Shown: in pieces, positions 1 to 5,518 of the stretch
Numbering within the stretch: position 1 is the first letter of the stretch
Layout of the letters: each line of letters opens with the position of its first letter
Source of the DNA: UBA6016 sp964568395
GTDB taxonomy: Bacteria; Campylobacterota; Campylobacteria; Campylobacterales; UBA6016
Reading direction: 5' to 3'
Length of the DNA stretch: 13,910 bases
NCBI GenBank assembly: GCA_964568395.1
Contig: CAZMPN010000028.1
Coordinates: 1 to 13,910 of the forward strand
Notes under the pieces: generated by a model
The model's database searches: none
Told to the model about the DNA's origin: nothing
What the model saw: only the letters and a program-made list of their open reading frames with translations
Translations under genes and position numbers: made by a program

Positions 1-1
1 A

Positions 2-622
2 GACCTCGCTCTTCTTGCCAGGCATACCGTCGGTTTCTCTGGCGCCGCGCTTGCGAATCTGGTCAACGAGGCGGCCATCAACTCGCTAAAAAGAGGTTCC
101 GATATTATCGAAGAGGGCGATTTCGATAGCGTCAGAAACAAAGTGGTTTACGGTACGAAACGTATAAACGTACTTGATGAAAGGGAGCTTGATATTCTCG
201 GCGTTTATCAGGCGGCAAAACTGCTTTACGCCGTAAAAAACGATATAACCGTGTCGTATATATCCCAGATGGAAATCAGGGCGGACGAGGGTGACCTGGA
301 GTTTAAGGGCGGCAAGGAGATAGAAAATCTAATATCCTACTATCTTGCCGGAAGGGCTGCGACCAAGGAGGTATTCGGCGAGGCGTACTACCAAAGCAGA
401 ACGGACTATGAAAGGGCTTTGTATCTGACAAAAGAGGTGCTGCTCCGCTTTGACCTGTCGGACGGCGGCGCCCAAGACGCTCTTAGCCTCTTAAAACAAC
501 GGGAGTCGTCGCTATCTCTTTTTGCCGCCCAAAATAGGGAGGCGATAATGAAGCTCTCAAGCGCCGTCAAAGAGGATAGGCATTATGAAATTAAAGAGCT
601 AAGGGGGCTCGGTGTTTTATAG
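2..622 (+). CDS. FtsH-like AAA protein with degenerate M41 peptidase domain, C-terminal part
   Basis: The reading frame is open from base 2, so the gene enters from the left edge; the visible 206 residues follow the AAA ATPase core. The first 25 residues contain GFSGAALANLVNEAA (32-76), the AAA-lid signature of FtsH. The rest aligns by eye with the M41 peptidase region: LAGRAATKEVFGEA corresponds to the FtsH segment LGGRAAEELVFGE, and TDYERA keeps the aspartate (codon 404-406) that is the third zinc ligand in FtsH. The HEAGH zinc site itself is replaced by YQAAK at 206-220, so both histidines and the catalytic glutamate are gone. I infer a membrane-bound ATPase without protease activity, perhaps a chaperone or a partner of an active FtsH elsewhere. 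Epsilonproteobacteria are known to carry a second, divergent FtsH homologue. The stop overlaps the bioV start by 11 bases. Family assignment is firm, function is not. Confidence 0.85.
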   Translation, partial: DLALLARHTVGFSGAALANLVNEAAINSLKRGSDIIEEGDFDSVRNKVVYGTKRINVLDERELDILGVYQAAKLLYAVKNDITVSYISQMEIRADEGDLEFKGGKEIENLISYYLAGRAATKEVFGEAYYQSRTDYERALYLTKEVLLRFDLSDGGAQDALSLLKQRESSLSLFAAQNREAIMKLSSAVKEDRHYEIKELRGLGVL

Positions 623-1112
623 CGGTTTTTGCCTGAGCGGCGAAGAGGGTCTGTTCGACGAGTTTTTGCCGTCATTTGGGGAGTACGCGGCGGGATTTAG
701 TTATGGCTCTATAGCGGCGCTAAAGTTTGCCGCGCAAAACAAAGACATCGCAAAGCTGATACTGCTCTCCCCGGCGTACTACACCCATAAAGACGCGGAT
801 TTTAAAGAGGCGCAGATAGCCGCTTTTGAGGCCGACCCAGAGCTTTATCGTCTAAAGCTTCTAAAAAAGAGCGGATTAAGGGAAGATGAAGGCGAGCGAT
901 ACGGCATACCGGGTACGTCCGCACAGCTAAGGGAACTTTTGTATTTTGACTGGGACGCTTCCGAGATAGCTTCAGTAGTGGATAATGGCGTCAAGATAGA
1001 GGTGTTTATAGGCGGCGGCGATAGGGTGGTGGAGCCGGAGGCTAGCGCCGAGTTTTTCAGGCGGTATGGAAGCGTCTATTATCTAAAAAATAAAAATCAC
1101 ATATTGAGGTAG
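612..1112 (+). CDS. bioV: Pimeloyl-ACP methyl ester esterase BioV (biotin synthesis)
   Basis: This is a short alpha/beta hydrolase of 166 residues. It has a nucleophile elbow GFSYGS with Ser30, an aspartate in GGGDRVVEP (Asp137) and a histidine in KNKNHIL (His163), a complete Ser-Asp-His triad in the usual order. Size and layout fit BioV, the esterase described in Helicobacter that removes the methyl group from pimeloyl-ACP methyl ester so that pimeloyl-ACP can enter biotin ring assembly, the job done by BioH or BioG elsewhere. The start is GTG at 612, with an AAGGGGG ribosome site at 601-607, inside the end of the FtsH-like gene; an 11-base overlap suggests translational coupling. mogA begins 3 bases after the stop. 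No other bio gene is in the window, so the assignment rests on the protein alone. A different small hydrolase role is possible but less likely. Confidence 0.75.
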   Translation: MFYSGFCLSGEEGLFDEFLPSFGEYAAGFSYGSIAALKFAAQNKDIAKLILLSPAYYTHKDADFKEAQIAAFEADPELYRLKLLKKSGLREDEGERYGIPGTSAQLRELLYFDWDASEIASVVDNGVKIEVFIGGGDRVVEPEASAEFFRRYGSVYYLKNKNHILR

Positions 1113-1115
1113 TGC

Positions 1116-1643
1116 ATGGAACTTAAAATAGGCGTTATTACGGTATCGGACAGGGCAAGCGCAGGAATATACGAGGATTTGTCCGGCAAAGCCATAATAG
1201 AGACGCTAAAAGAGTATATAAAAAACGACTGGAGCGAGGTGTATAGGGTAATTCCCGACGAGCAGCCGCTTATCGAGGAGACTATGAAGGAGCTGGCCGA
1301 TAGGGAAGGGTGTTCTCTTATAGTAACGACCGGAGGCACAGGACCCGCGAAAAGAGATATAACCCCGGAGGCTACGGAGGCCGTTTGCGAGAAGATGATG
1401 CCGGGCTTTGGCGAACTGATGCGACAGGTATCGCTAAAATATGTGCCGACGGCGATACTTTCACGCCAGACCGCCGGAATAAGGGGTAAGACTCTGATAG
1501 TAAATCTGCCCGGCAAACCAAAATCCATCAGGGAGTGCCTTGACGCCGTGTTCCCGGCTATTCCTTATTGCGTAGACCTGATAGAGGGCGCTTATATAGA
1601 GACGAACGAAGAGGTGATAAAGGCGTTTAGGCCCAAAGCGTAA
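1116..1643 (+). CDS. mogA: Molybdopterin adenylyltransferase MogA
   Basis: MogA adenylates molybdopterin in the cytoplasm, activating it for molybdenum insertion by MoeA to give molybdenum cofactor. The 175-residue protein has the MoaB/Mog fold motifs in order: TVSDRASAGIYEDLSG at residues 9-24, TTGGTGPAKRDITPEAT at 71-87 (the MPT-binding loop with the conserved Asp81 and the PEAT motif), MPGFGELMR at 95-103, and LPGKPKSIRE at 131-140. The TTGGTG loop and RDxTPEAT are diagnostic of the Mog/MoaB group; the close match to MogA at the N-terminus favours MogA over MoaB. It is a little shorter than E. coli MogA (195 aa). A GAGGT ribosome site at 1106-1110 lies inside the end of bioV, and the ATG follows the bioV stop by 3 bases. 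Molybdoenzymes such as formate dehydrogenase and nitrate reductase would be the clients. Confidence 0.93.
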   Translation: MELKIGVITVSDRASAGIYEDLSGKAIIETLKEYIKNDWSEVYRVIPDEQPLIEETMKELADREGCSLIVTTGGTGPAKRDITPEATEAVCEKMMPGFGELMRQVSLKYVPTAILSRQTAGIRGKTLIVNLPGKPKSIRECLDAVFPAIPYCVDLIEGAYIETNEEVIKAFRPKA

Positions 1644-1655
1644 ATATTACGCTTT
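1635..1655. terminator. Hairpin shared by the ends of two convergent genes
   Basis: A perfect inverted repeat, AAAGCGTAA / ATA / TTACGCTTT, spans the junction between mogA and the convergent minus-strand gene. The TAA stop of mogA (1641-1643) and the TAA stop of the minus-strand gene (1647-1649 on the plus strand) are the inner three pairs of the same stem. On the plus strand the stem ends in a run of four T (1653-1656). On the minus strand no T run follows. A factor-independent terminator, probably stronger for the plus-strand operon, is the natural reading; the stem is rather AT-rich so strength is uncertain. Confidence 0.6.
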
Positions 1656-2165
1656 TCCCCCTTCTTTCGAGAGTTCGCTCATCACAAAAAACTCCAGCTC
1701 TCCGCGAGAGATTTTTTTCTTGACGGCCAACGTATAGATGGAAGCCACCTTGTCGCTGAAGCTATCGAATTCAAATAGCGGGAAATGAAGCTTCCACCCC
1801 TCTTTTACCCTCTGTTCCGATATTTTGTCCACCATATAGTCCCTAAAGGCGGTAAAACCTATAAAAAACGCCCCCGTAACCACAATGGCCAGAATAATGG
1901 AGAGATGGCAATCCAACTTTGCGAGAGGCTTGTGGAATATCGCTATGCCCGGCAAAATAAAAAACAGATGTATGAGGCTCAAAAAGGCTATATACATATT
2001 TCGCAGCTTTATTCTGTATCCGAGGGCGCCGCTGCTCGGTATGAGCCCTTCTTTTAGCTGTCTGTTGGCTTCCAGCAGATCGTGAAATAAAATAGGGTTT
2101 TGAGACGTAATAAATACGAACGGTACCAATTTTCCGTCTACAAATTTTTCTATTTTACTGCTCAT
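1647..2165 (-). CDS. Conserved-looking membrane protein, two predicted helices, unknown function
   Basis: I do not recognise this 172-residue protein. Two hydrophobic segments, at about residues 58-77 and 85-105, are separated by a short charged turn containing Lys79, Lys83 and Asp85, which suggests a helical hairpin in the inner membrane. The soluble N-terminal part (1-55) and the C-terminal part (106-172, ending in SELSKEGGKA) would then lie on the same side, probably the cytoplasm because lysine and arginine flank both ends. There is no signal peptide and no recognised catalytic motif. Its ATG overlaps the stop of the preceding DUF4282 gene by 11 bases (2155-2165), so the two are probably translated together. 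It is the last gene of the minus-strand run and stops inside the shared hairpin at 1635-1655. A role linked to the DUF4282 partner is plausible but only inferred from position. Confidence 0.8.
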   Translation of the reverse strand: MSSKIEKFVDGKLVPFVFITSQNPILFHDLLEANRQLKEGLIPSSGALGYRIKLRNMYIAFLSLIHLFFILPGIAIFHKPLAKLDCHLSIILAIVVTGAFFIGFTAFRDYMVDKISEQRVKEGWKLHFPLFEFDSFSDKVASIYTLAVKKKISRGELEFFVMSELSKEGGKA

Positions 2166-2436
2166 CTTTTTTTAGCTCTCTTTTTATATCCGTCAAGCTG
2201 TCGTTTATCTTGAACAAGACTACTATTATCTCGCACCATACGCGCACTATGATAGGTCCGAAAAATATTTTCAGGATGCCGGAAAATATAAGGGCGCTGC
2301 CGCCAAAATCGATAGCGTTAAATCCGGCTTTTATATCAAGCGCTCCGGTAAAGAAACTAAGTACGACGCCGAGGATAAATACCGCTTTTATAACCGTCGG
2401 GGTAATCAGCTTTTTAAACTCGAAAAACTCTTTCAT
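2155..2436 (-). CDS. DUF4282 family small membrane protein
   Basis: This 93-residue protein fits the DUF4282 family: a short N-terminus ending in FKKLITPTVIK, a first membrane helix at about residues 16-32, a second at about 46-66, and the closing GPIIVRVWCEIIVVLFKINDSL stretch in two adjoining parts (60-69 and 70-81), followed by a charged tail. The family has no known function. An AAGGAAA ribosome site lies just upstream of the ATG at 2436. The gene begins 14 bases after the TtcA-like gene stops and overlaps the next gene by 11 bases. The small size and two-helix layout suggest an inner-membrane subunit or accessory protein rather than an enzyme. Family placement is from memory of the motif pattern. 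Confidence 0.8.
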   Translation of the reverse strand: MKEFFEFKKLITPTVIKAVFILGVVLSFFTGALDIKAGFNAIDFGGSALIFSGILKIFFGPIIVRVWCEIIVVLFKINDSLTDIKRELKKDEQ

Positions 2437-2450
2437 TGCCAGTTTCCTTG

Positions 2451-3215
2451 TTATAGTTTGAATCTTGCGGGGTCAAAAAAAGTATCGTCGTGGACGTGCT
2501 CGAAAGCTGATTTTAGCATAGTAAAGAGCTGAGGTTTATCTTTTTCTAGGTTTTTTAGAAAATTTTTCGTCTCCTCTCTCATATAAGGCATCTTTACTTT
2601 AAAGTTCATAGCCGGACAAGCTTCGTCGCCTACCACGGTAAGAGAGTTTGTTTTTGCGAAGCTATCAAGCTGCGCTTCCCGCATCATAATAAGCGGACGT
2701 ATCACCACTATGCCGTTTTTGGCCCTATATTTTGGAGCCAGGGAGCGGAGGGCGCCGTTTTGGAACAGGTTCATAAAAAAACTCTCGGCCGCGTCGTCCA
2801 GGTGATGGCCTAAAGCCAGCTTGTTGTAGCCGTTCTCTAGCGCATATGTGTATAGCGCTCCGCGTCTCATGCGCGAAAAGAAGCTGCAAAAAGAGGAGTT
2901 CTCGCGTATATGGTTTTCTGCTATCTCGAATATTTTAGAATCTATGACTTCGTGTTCTATCCCGTGTTCTGCGCAGTGTCTTGTCAAAAACTCCAGATTT
3001 TCGCCCATTCCGTAGCTAAGCGTTACGGCCTTAAACTCGAAATCATAAGGGGCGATCCGTTTGAGTCTGGATATAAGATGGAGCATCGTGTGCGAGTCTT
3101 TACCGCCCGACAAAGCCACGAGCACCTTGTCCCCTTCTTCTATGAGCGAGTACTTGGCGTTTGTCTGTCCGAATAGTTTGATTACTTTTTTGCTGAATAG
3201 TATCTCAGAGCTCAT
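2451..3215 (-). CDS. TtcA-like PP-loop tRNA sulfurtransferase family protein
   Basis: This 254-residue protein belongs to the PP-loop ATPase family of TtcA, which makes 2-thiocytidine at position 32 of tRNA. The PP-loop SGGKDS is at residues 36-41, and the TtcA-typical LGHHLDDAAESFFMNL at 135-150 and VIRPL at 171-175 follow. E. coli TtcA holds a 4Fe-4S cluster with Cys122, Cys125 and Cys222. Here the first pair reads CSFFSRMRRG, so Cys110 remains but the second cysteine is Phe113. A single cysteine, Cys200 in EACPAM, remains at the third site; Cys81 is the only other one. The adenylation half therefore looks intact while cluster binding is in doubt. A similar CSFF form occurs, as I recall, in Campylobacter homologues. 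The ATG overlaps the stop of mtnN by 11 bases. I leave the gene symbol blank because thiolation at C32 is not assured. Confidence 0.85.
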   Translation of the reverse strand: MSSEILFSKKVIKLFGQTNAKYSLIEEGDKVLVALSGGKDSHTMLHLISRLKRIAPYDFEFKAVTLSYGMGENLEFLTRHCAEHGIEHEVIDSKIFEIAENHIRENSSFCSFFSRMRRGALYTYALENGYNKLALGHHLDDAAESFFMNLFQNGALRSLAPKYRAKNGIVVIRPLIMMREAQLDSFAKTNSLTVVGDEACPAMNFKVKMPYMREETKNFLKNLEKDKPQLFTMLKSAFEHVHDDTFFDPARFKL

Positions 3216-3891
3216 CTATCATATTTTCTAAGAAATTTGCGCTCACCTTCGCGCTTGATACCAAAAACTCCTCAAAGCTAAAACCGGCGTCCATGTCGGC
3301 TGTATCCGATATTGCGCGAAGTACGAAAAACGGTACGTTTAGGCATTTGCACACATATCCCACGCTGGCGCCCTCCATCTCTAGAGCGTCCGCTTTGTAC
3401 GTATTTTTGATCCACTCTTTTTTCTCTTCGCTTGCGATGAACTGATCGCCTGTAGCTATCGTGCCGCCTATGATTTTTACGCCCATCTTTGAAGCGACTT
3501 TTTTTGCGAGTTCGTTTAGAGCCGTATCCGACTCTACGAAATCGCCGCTTTCAGGTATAAAGCCCCAAGGATGTCCAAAAGCGGTTATATCTACGTCGTG
3601 CTGCACCAGCTTTTCGCCGAATATCAGGTCGCCGATTTTAAGGTTCTCGTTAATACCGCCGGCAACGCCGCTAAAAAGCAGTTTTTGGCATCCGAATTTC
3701 TCTATTAAAAGGGTGGCGGTAAGAGCGGCGTTGACTTTGCCTATTTTGCTATACGCCATCGCTATCTCTTTGCCGCGAAGAGTACCTGTGTAGAAGATAT
3801 TGCTTGCGTATTCGTGTTTTTTTAGATTCTCTATTTTTGGGAGGAGCGGATCTATCTCTTCTCTCATTGCCCCTAGTATCGCTATTTTCAT
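3205..3891 (-). CDS. mtnN: 5'-Methylthioadenosine/S-adenosylhomocysteine nucleosidase (MTAN)
   Basis: This cytoplasmic enzyme cleaves adenine from methylthioadenosine and S-adenosylhomocysteine, feeding methyl-cycle recycling and LuxS. In Campylobacter and Helicobacter the same enzyme also cleaves 6-amino-6-deoxyfutalosine in the futalosine route to menaquinone. The 228-residue length is typical. Visible motifs are GAMREEIDP with catalytic-position Glu12, SGVAGG at 74-79, GTIATGDQFIAS at 143-154, EMEGASVGYV at 171-180 carrying the ribose-binding Glu173, and ISD at 194-196 with the general-acid Asp196. All residues known to be needed in E. coli MTAN have counterparts. It starts 9 bases after the fabD stop and overlaps the TtcA-like gene by 11 bases, so it sits in the middle of a co-transcribed set. 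Confidence 0.93.
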   Translation of the reverse strand: MKIAILGAMREEIDPLLPKIENLKKHEYASNIFYTGTLRGKEIAMAYSKIGKVNAALTATLLIEKFGCQKLLFSGVAGGINENLKIGDLIFGEKLVQHDVDITAFGHPWGFIPESGDFVESDTALNELAKKVASKMGVKIIGGTIATGDQFIASEEKKEWIKNTYKADALEMEGASVGYVCKCLNVPFFVLRAISDTADMDAGFSFEEFLVSSAKVSANFLENMIDEL

Positions 3892-3900
3892 TTTTTATGC

Positions 3901-4830
3901 CTATTTTATTTTTTCTATTATTTGGGCTATCGCGTCAGGCGAGTTTACGCTGTATGTAGGTACGGCTACGCCTCTTTTGTTCAGACCGGCCAGTACCGCG
4001 CCGTTGCCGAACTCTATGAAAGCATCCACTTCGTTCTCGAATTTTTTTATGGACTGCTTATATAGCACCGGACTTACGAGTTGTTTTTGCAGCAGCTCCA
4101 AGGCCTCCGCTTTTGTCGAGTATTTTTCGGCCGTAGCGTTTGATACTATAGGGAAGGCAAAACTATCGCCCATCTTTTCATCCAAAAGAGCTTTTAGTTT
4201 TAAAGAGGCGTTTTCTAGTATCTCACAGTGGCTGCAAACCGACATATTCAGAAGCAGGGCTCTTTTTGCTCCGGCTTCCTTTAACGGCGCCTCAAGCGAA
4301 GCAAGGTCGCTTTTAAGTCCGGCAAGCACCAGTTGGCCGTCGGTATTGTAGTTTACCGCCCACGCTTTTTTGCCTCCATCTCTGGCCTCTTTGCATATAG
4401 CTTCGCATTTATCGTCGTCGAGACCGAGTACGGCCATCATGCCGGTATCTTTGCCCTCGCAATCTTCGGCCATGAATTTTCCTCTTTGATGCACCGTATA
4501 TACAGCGTCCCCCAACGTAAGGGCGCCTGCCGCGCTAATCGCGCTAAACTCGCCAAGAGAGTGTCCTATCGAAAATACCGGCGTGATATCGCACTCTTTT
4601 TTGAAGGCCGCAAGAGCGATCAGGCTTGTTAGAAGTATTGCCGGCTGCGCGTACATCGTCTGCTCAAGTTTTTCGCCCTCTTCGAACATTATTTTTTGAA
4701 GATCAAACCCCAATGCATTGTTCGCCTCTTCAAATAGTAGCTTGGTATCGGCAAAACTTTCCAAAAAATCTTTACCCATACCGAGTGTTTGAGAGCCTTG
4801 TCCCGGAAATAAAAACGCAACTTTTTTCAA
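3901..4830 (-). CDS. fabD: Malonyl-CoA:ACP transacylase FabD
   Basis: FabD moves malonyl from CoA to acyl carrier protein, supplying the extender unit for fatty acid synthesis in the cytoplasm. The 309-residue protein has FPGQGSQ at residues 8-14, the nucleophile elbow GHSLGEFSA with Ser91, QRG with Arg116, His201 in CSHCE and Gln250 in KQLVSP; these match E. coli Ser92, Arg117, His201 and Gln250, so the active site is complete. The start codon is TTG at 4828-4830, supported by an AAGGAG ribosome site 6 bases upstream (4837-4842) and by MKKVAFLFPGQGSQ fitting the family N-terminus. The 77-base spacer to slyD holds two hairpins. mtnN follows after 9 bases. Confidence 0.96.
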   Translation of the reverse strand: MKKVAFLFPGQGSQTLGMGKDFLESFADTKLLFEEANNALGFDLQKIMFEEGEKLEQTMYAQPAILLTSLIALAAFKKECDITPVFSIGHSLGEFSAISAAGALTLGDAVYTVHQRGKFMAEDCEGKDTGMMAVLGLDDDKCEAICKEARDGGKKAWAVNYNTDGQLVLAGLKSDLASLEAPLKEAGAKRALLLNMSVCSHCEILENASLKLKALLDEKMGDSFAFPIVSNATAEKYSTKAEALELLQKQLVSPVLYKQSIKKFENEVDAFIEFGNGAVLAGLNKRGVAVPTYSVNSPDAIAQIIEKIK

Positions 4831-4842
4831 ATAAATCTCCTT
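4828..4842 (-). promoter_or_regulatory. Shine-Dalgarno site and TTG start of fabD
   Basis: Read on the minus strand, AAGGAG at 4842-4837 is followed by six bases and a TTG codon at 4830-4828. No in-frame ATG nearby gives a family-like N-terminus. The strong ribosome site paired with a weak start codon fixes the start of fabD. Confidence 0.85.
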
Positions 4843-4851
4843 TTGTTTTTT

Positions 4852-4905
4852 GCCGCTTCGGCGGCTAGCTTAGTATGGGGCGGGTCAAGCCCCGCTCGCT
4901 ATACT
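4852..4905 (-). other. Two consecutive hairpins in the slyD-fabD spacer
   Basis: The first structure in the minus-strand transcript pairs GGGGC with GCCCC (arms 4889-4893 and 4877-4881), and AGTAT/ATACT (4901-4905 and 4872-4876) closes it with a 7-base bulge on one side. It begins 2 bases after the slyD stop. The second is GCCGC-CGAA-GCGGC (4852-4865), followed in the transcript by a run of A, not T, and then the fabD ribosome site. Neither looks like a standard T-tailed terminator on the minus strand. Possible roles are 3'-end protection of slyD mRNA, partial termination or tuning of fabD expression; none can be chosen from sequence. Confidence 0.5.
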
Positions 4906-4907
4906 GT

Positions 4908-5429
4908 TTAGTGTCCGCAGCCGCAGCTACCCGTGCCGCATCCGCCTTTGCTTCCATGATCCGCGCACTGTACTTTGCCGGTCATCGCCTCTTCCGCGCT
5001 CGCAACCCTTGCGGATTCTATAGTGATAGCGAACTCTAGAGATTTGCCTGCAAGGGGATGGTTGTAGTCTATAGTTACCTCCGCATCGTTGAAGGCTTTT
5101 ACCGTTACTTGTACGGTAGAACCGTCTTCTGCCTGCCCGTATAGCGGAAGGCCTACGGCAAGTTCGATACCTGCGAATTGCTCGGCAGGATAAGCTTTTA
5201 CGGCCTCTTCGTTATAAACGCCGTAAGCTTCCTCCGGCGCAACAACTACGGTAGCGCTGTCGCCAACATTCATTTTTAGTATTTCCGATTCAAGACCAGG
5301 AATTATGTGGCCTTTTCCTGTGATAAACTCTAGTGGATAACCTTCAGCTGAAGCATCGATTATATCTTTAGTTTGCGCATCTTTTAGTTCGTATGCAAAT
5401 GCAACGACCATATTGTTTTCAAATGCCAT
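4908..5429 (-). CDS. slyD: SlyD, FKBP-type peptidyl-prolyl isomerase with metal-binding tail
   Basis: SlyD is a cytoplasmic prolyl isomerase and chaperone; in several bacteria it also delivers nickel to hydrogenase or urease. The protein opens with the SlyD-like MVVAFAYELKDAQTKDIIDAS stretch (in two halves, strand plus turn), has the FKBP motif FITGKGHIIPGLESEIL, an inserted chaperone domain around GVYNEEAVKAYPAEQF, and returns to the FKBP fold with DYNHPLAGKSLEFAI. The last 20 residues carry four cysteines and two histidines in a glycine-rich tail (GGCGTGSCGCGH at the end), typical of the metal-binding tail but short. I place the start at the ATG at 5427-5429 (173 residues): a GAGAGA-type ribosome site sits just upstream, whereas an in-frame ATG at 5465 has none and would add an unrelated 12-residue leader. 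It follows cpoB and precedes fabD. Confidence 0.92.
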   Translation of the reverse strand: MAFENNMVVAFAYELKDAQTKDIIDASAEGYPLEFITGKGHIIPGLESEILKMNVGDSATVVVAPEEAYGVYNEEAVKAYPAEQFAGIELAVGLPLYGQAEDGSTVQVTVKAFNDAEVTIDYNHPLAGKSLEFAITIESARVASAEEAMTGKVQCADHGSKGGCGTGSCGCGH

Positions 5430-5474
5430 TTTCTCTCTCTTGTATTTAGTTTTGCATAAATGCATAAGATGGTG

Positions 5475-5480
5475 ATTTTA
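5475..5480 (-). promoter_or_regulatory. Possible -10 element upstream of slyD
   Basis: On the minus strand TAAAAT lies 45 bases before the slyD ATG and directly behind a run of eight T (5483-5490). Campylobacter sigma-70 promoters often have a clear -10 and only T-rich sequence in place of a -35, and this fits that pattern, but the match is one base off TATAAT and the region is AT-rich overall. Confidence 0.3.
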
Positions 5481-5499
5481 CTAAAAAAAAGATTTTATT

Positions 5500-5518
5500 T
5501 AAGACAGCCGAAGTCTTA
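5500..5518 (-). terminator. Weak terminator candidate after cpoB
   Basis: TAAGAC and GTCTTA (5513-5518 and 5500-5505) form a 6-bp stem with a 7-base loop on the minus strand; the cpoB TAA stop lies in the stem. A run of eight T follows, but only about nine bases after the stem, so termination is likely partial at best. Confidence 0.35.

Noticed and set aside
143..622. A free-standing 159-residue protein starting with GTG at 143
   Set aside because: The frame is open to base 2 and the upstream residues are FtsH-lid sequence, so this is the end of a longer gene.
1097..1528. Minus-strand open frame of 143 residues
   Set aside because: It lies wholly opposite mogA, which has clear family motifs; the product has no recognisable features.
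3800..4351. Plus-strand open frame of 183 residues
   Set aside because: It lies antisense to mtnN and fabD; composition is that of a reverse-complement shadow rich in Ser, Phe and Ala.
5430..5465. Twelve-residue N-terminal extension of SlyD from an ATG at 5465
   Set aside because: It has no ribosome site, and the leader does not resemble SlyD; the ATG at 5427-5429 has both.
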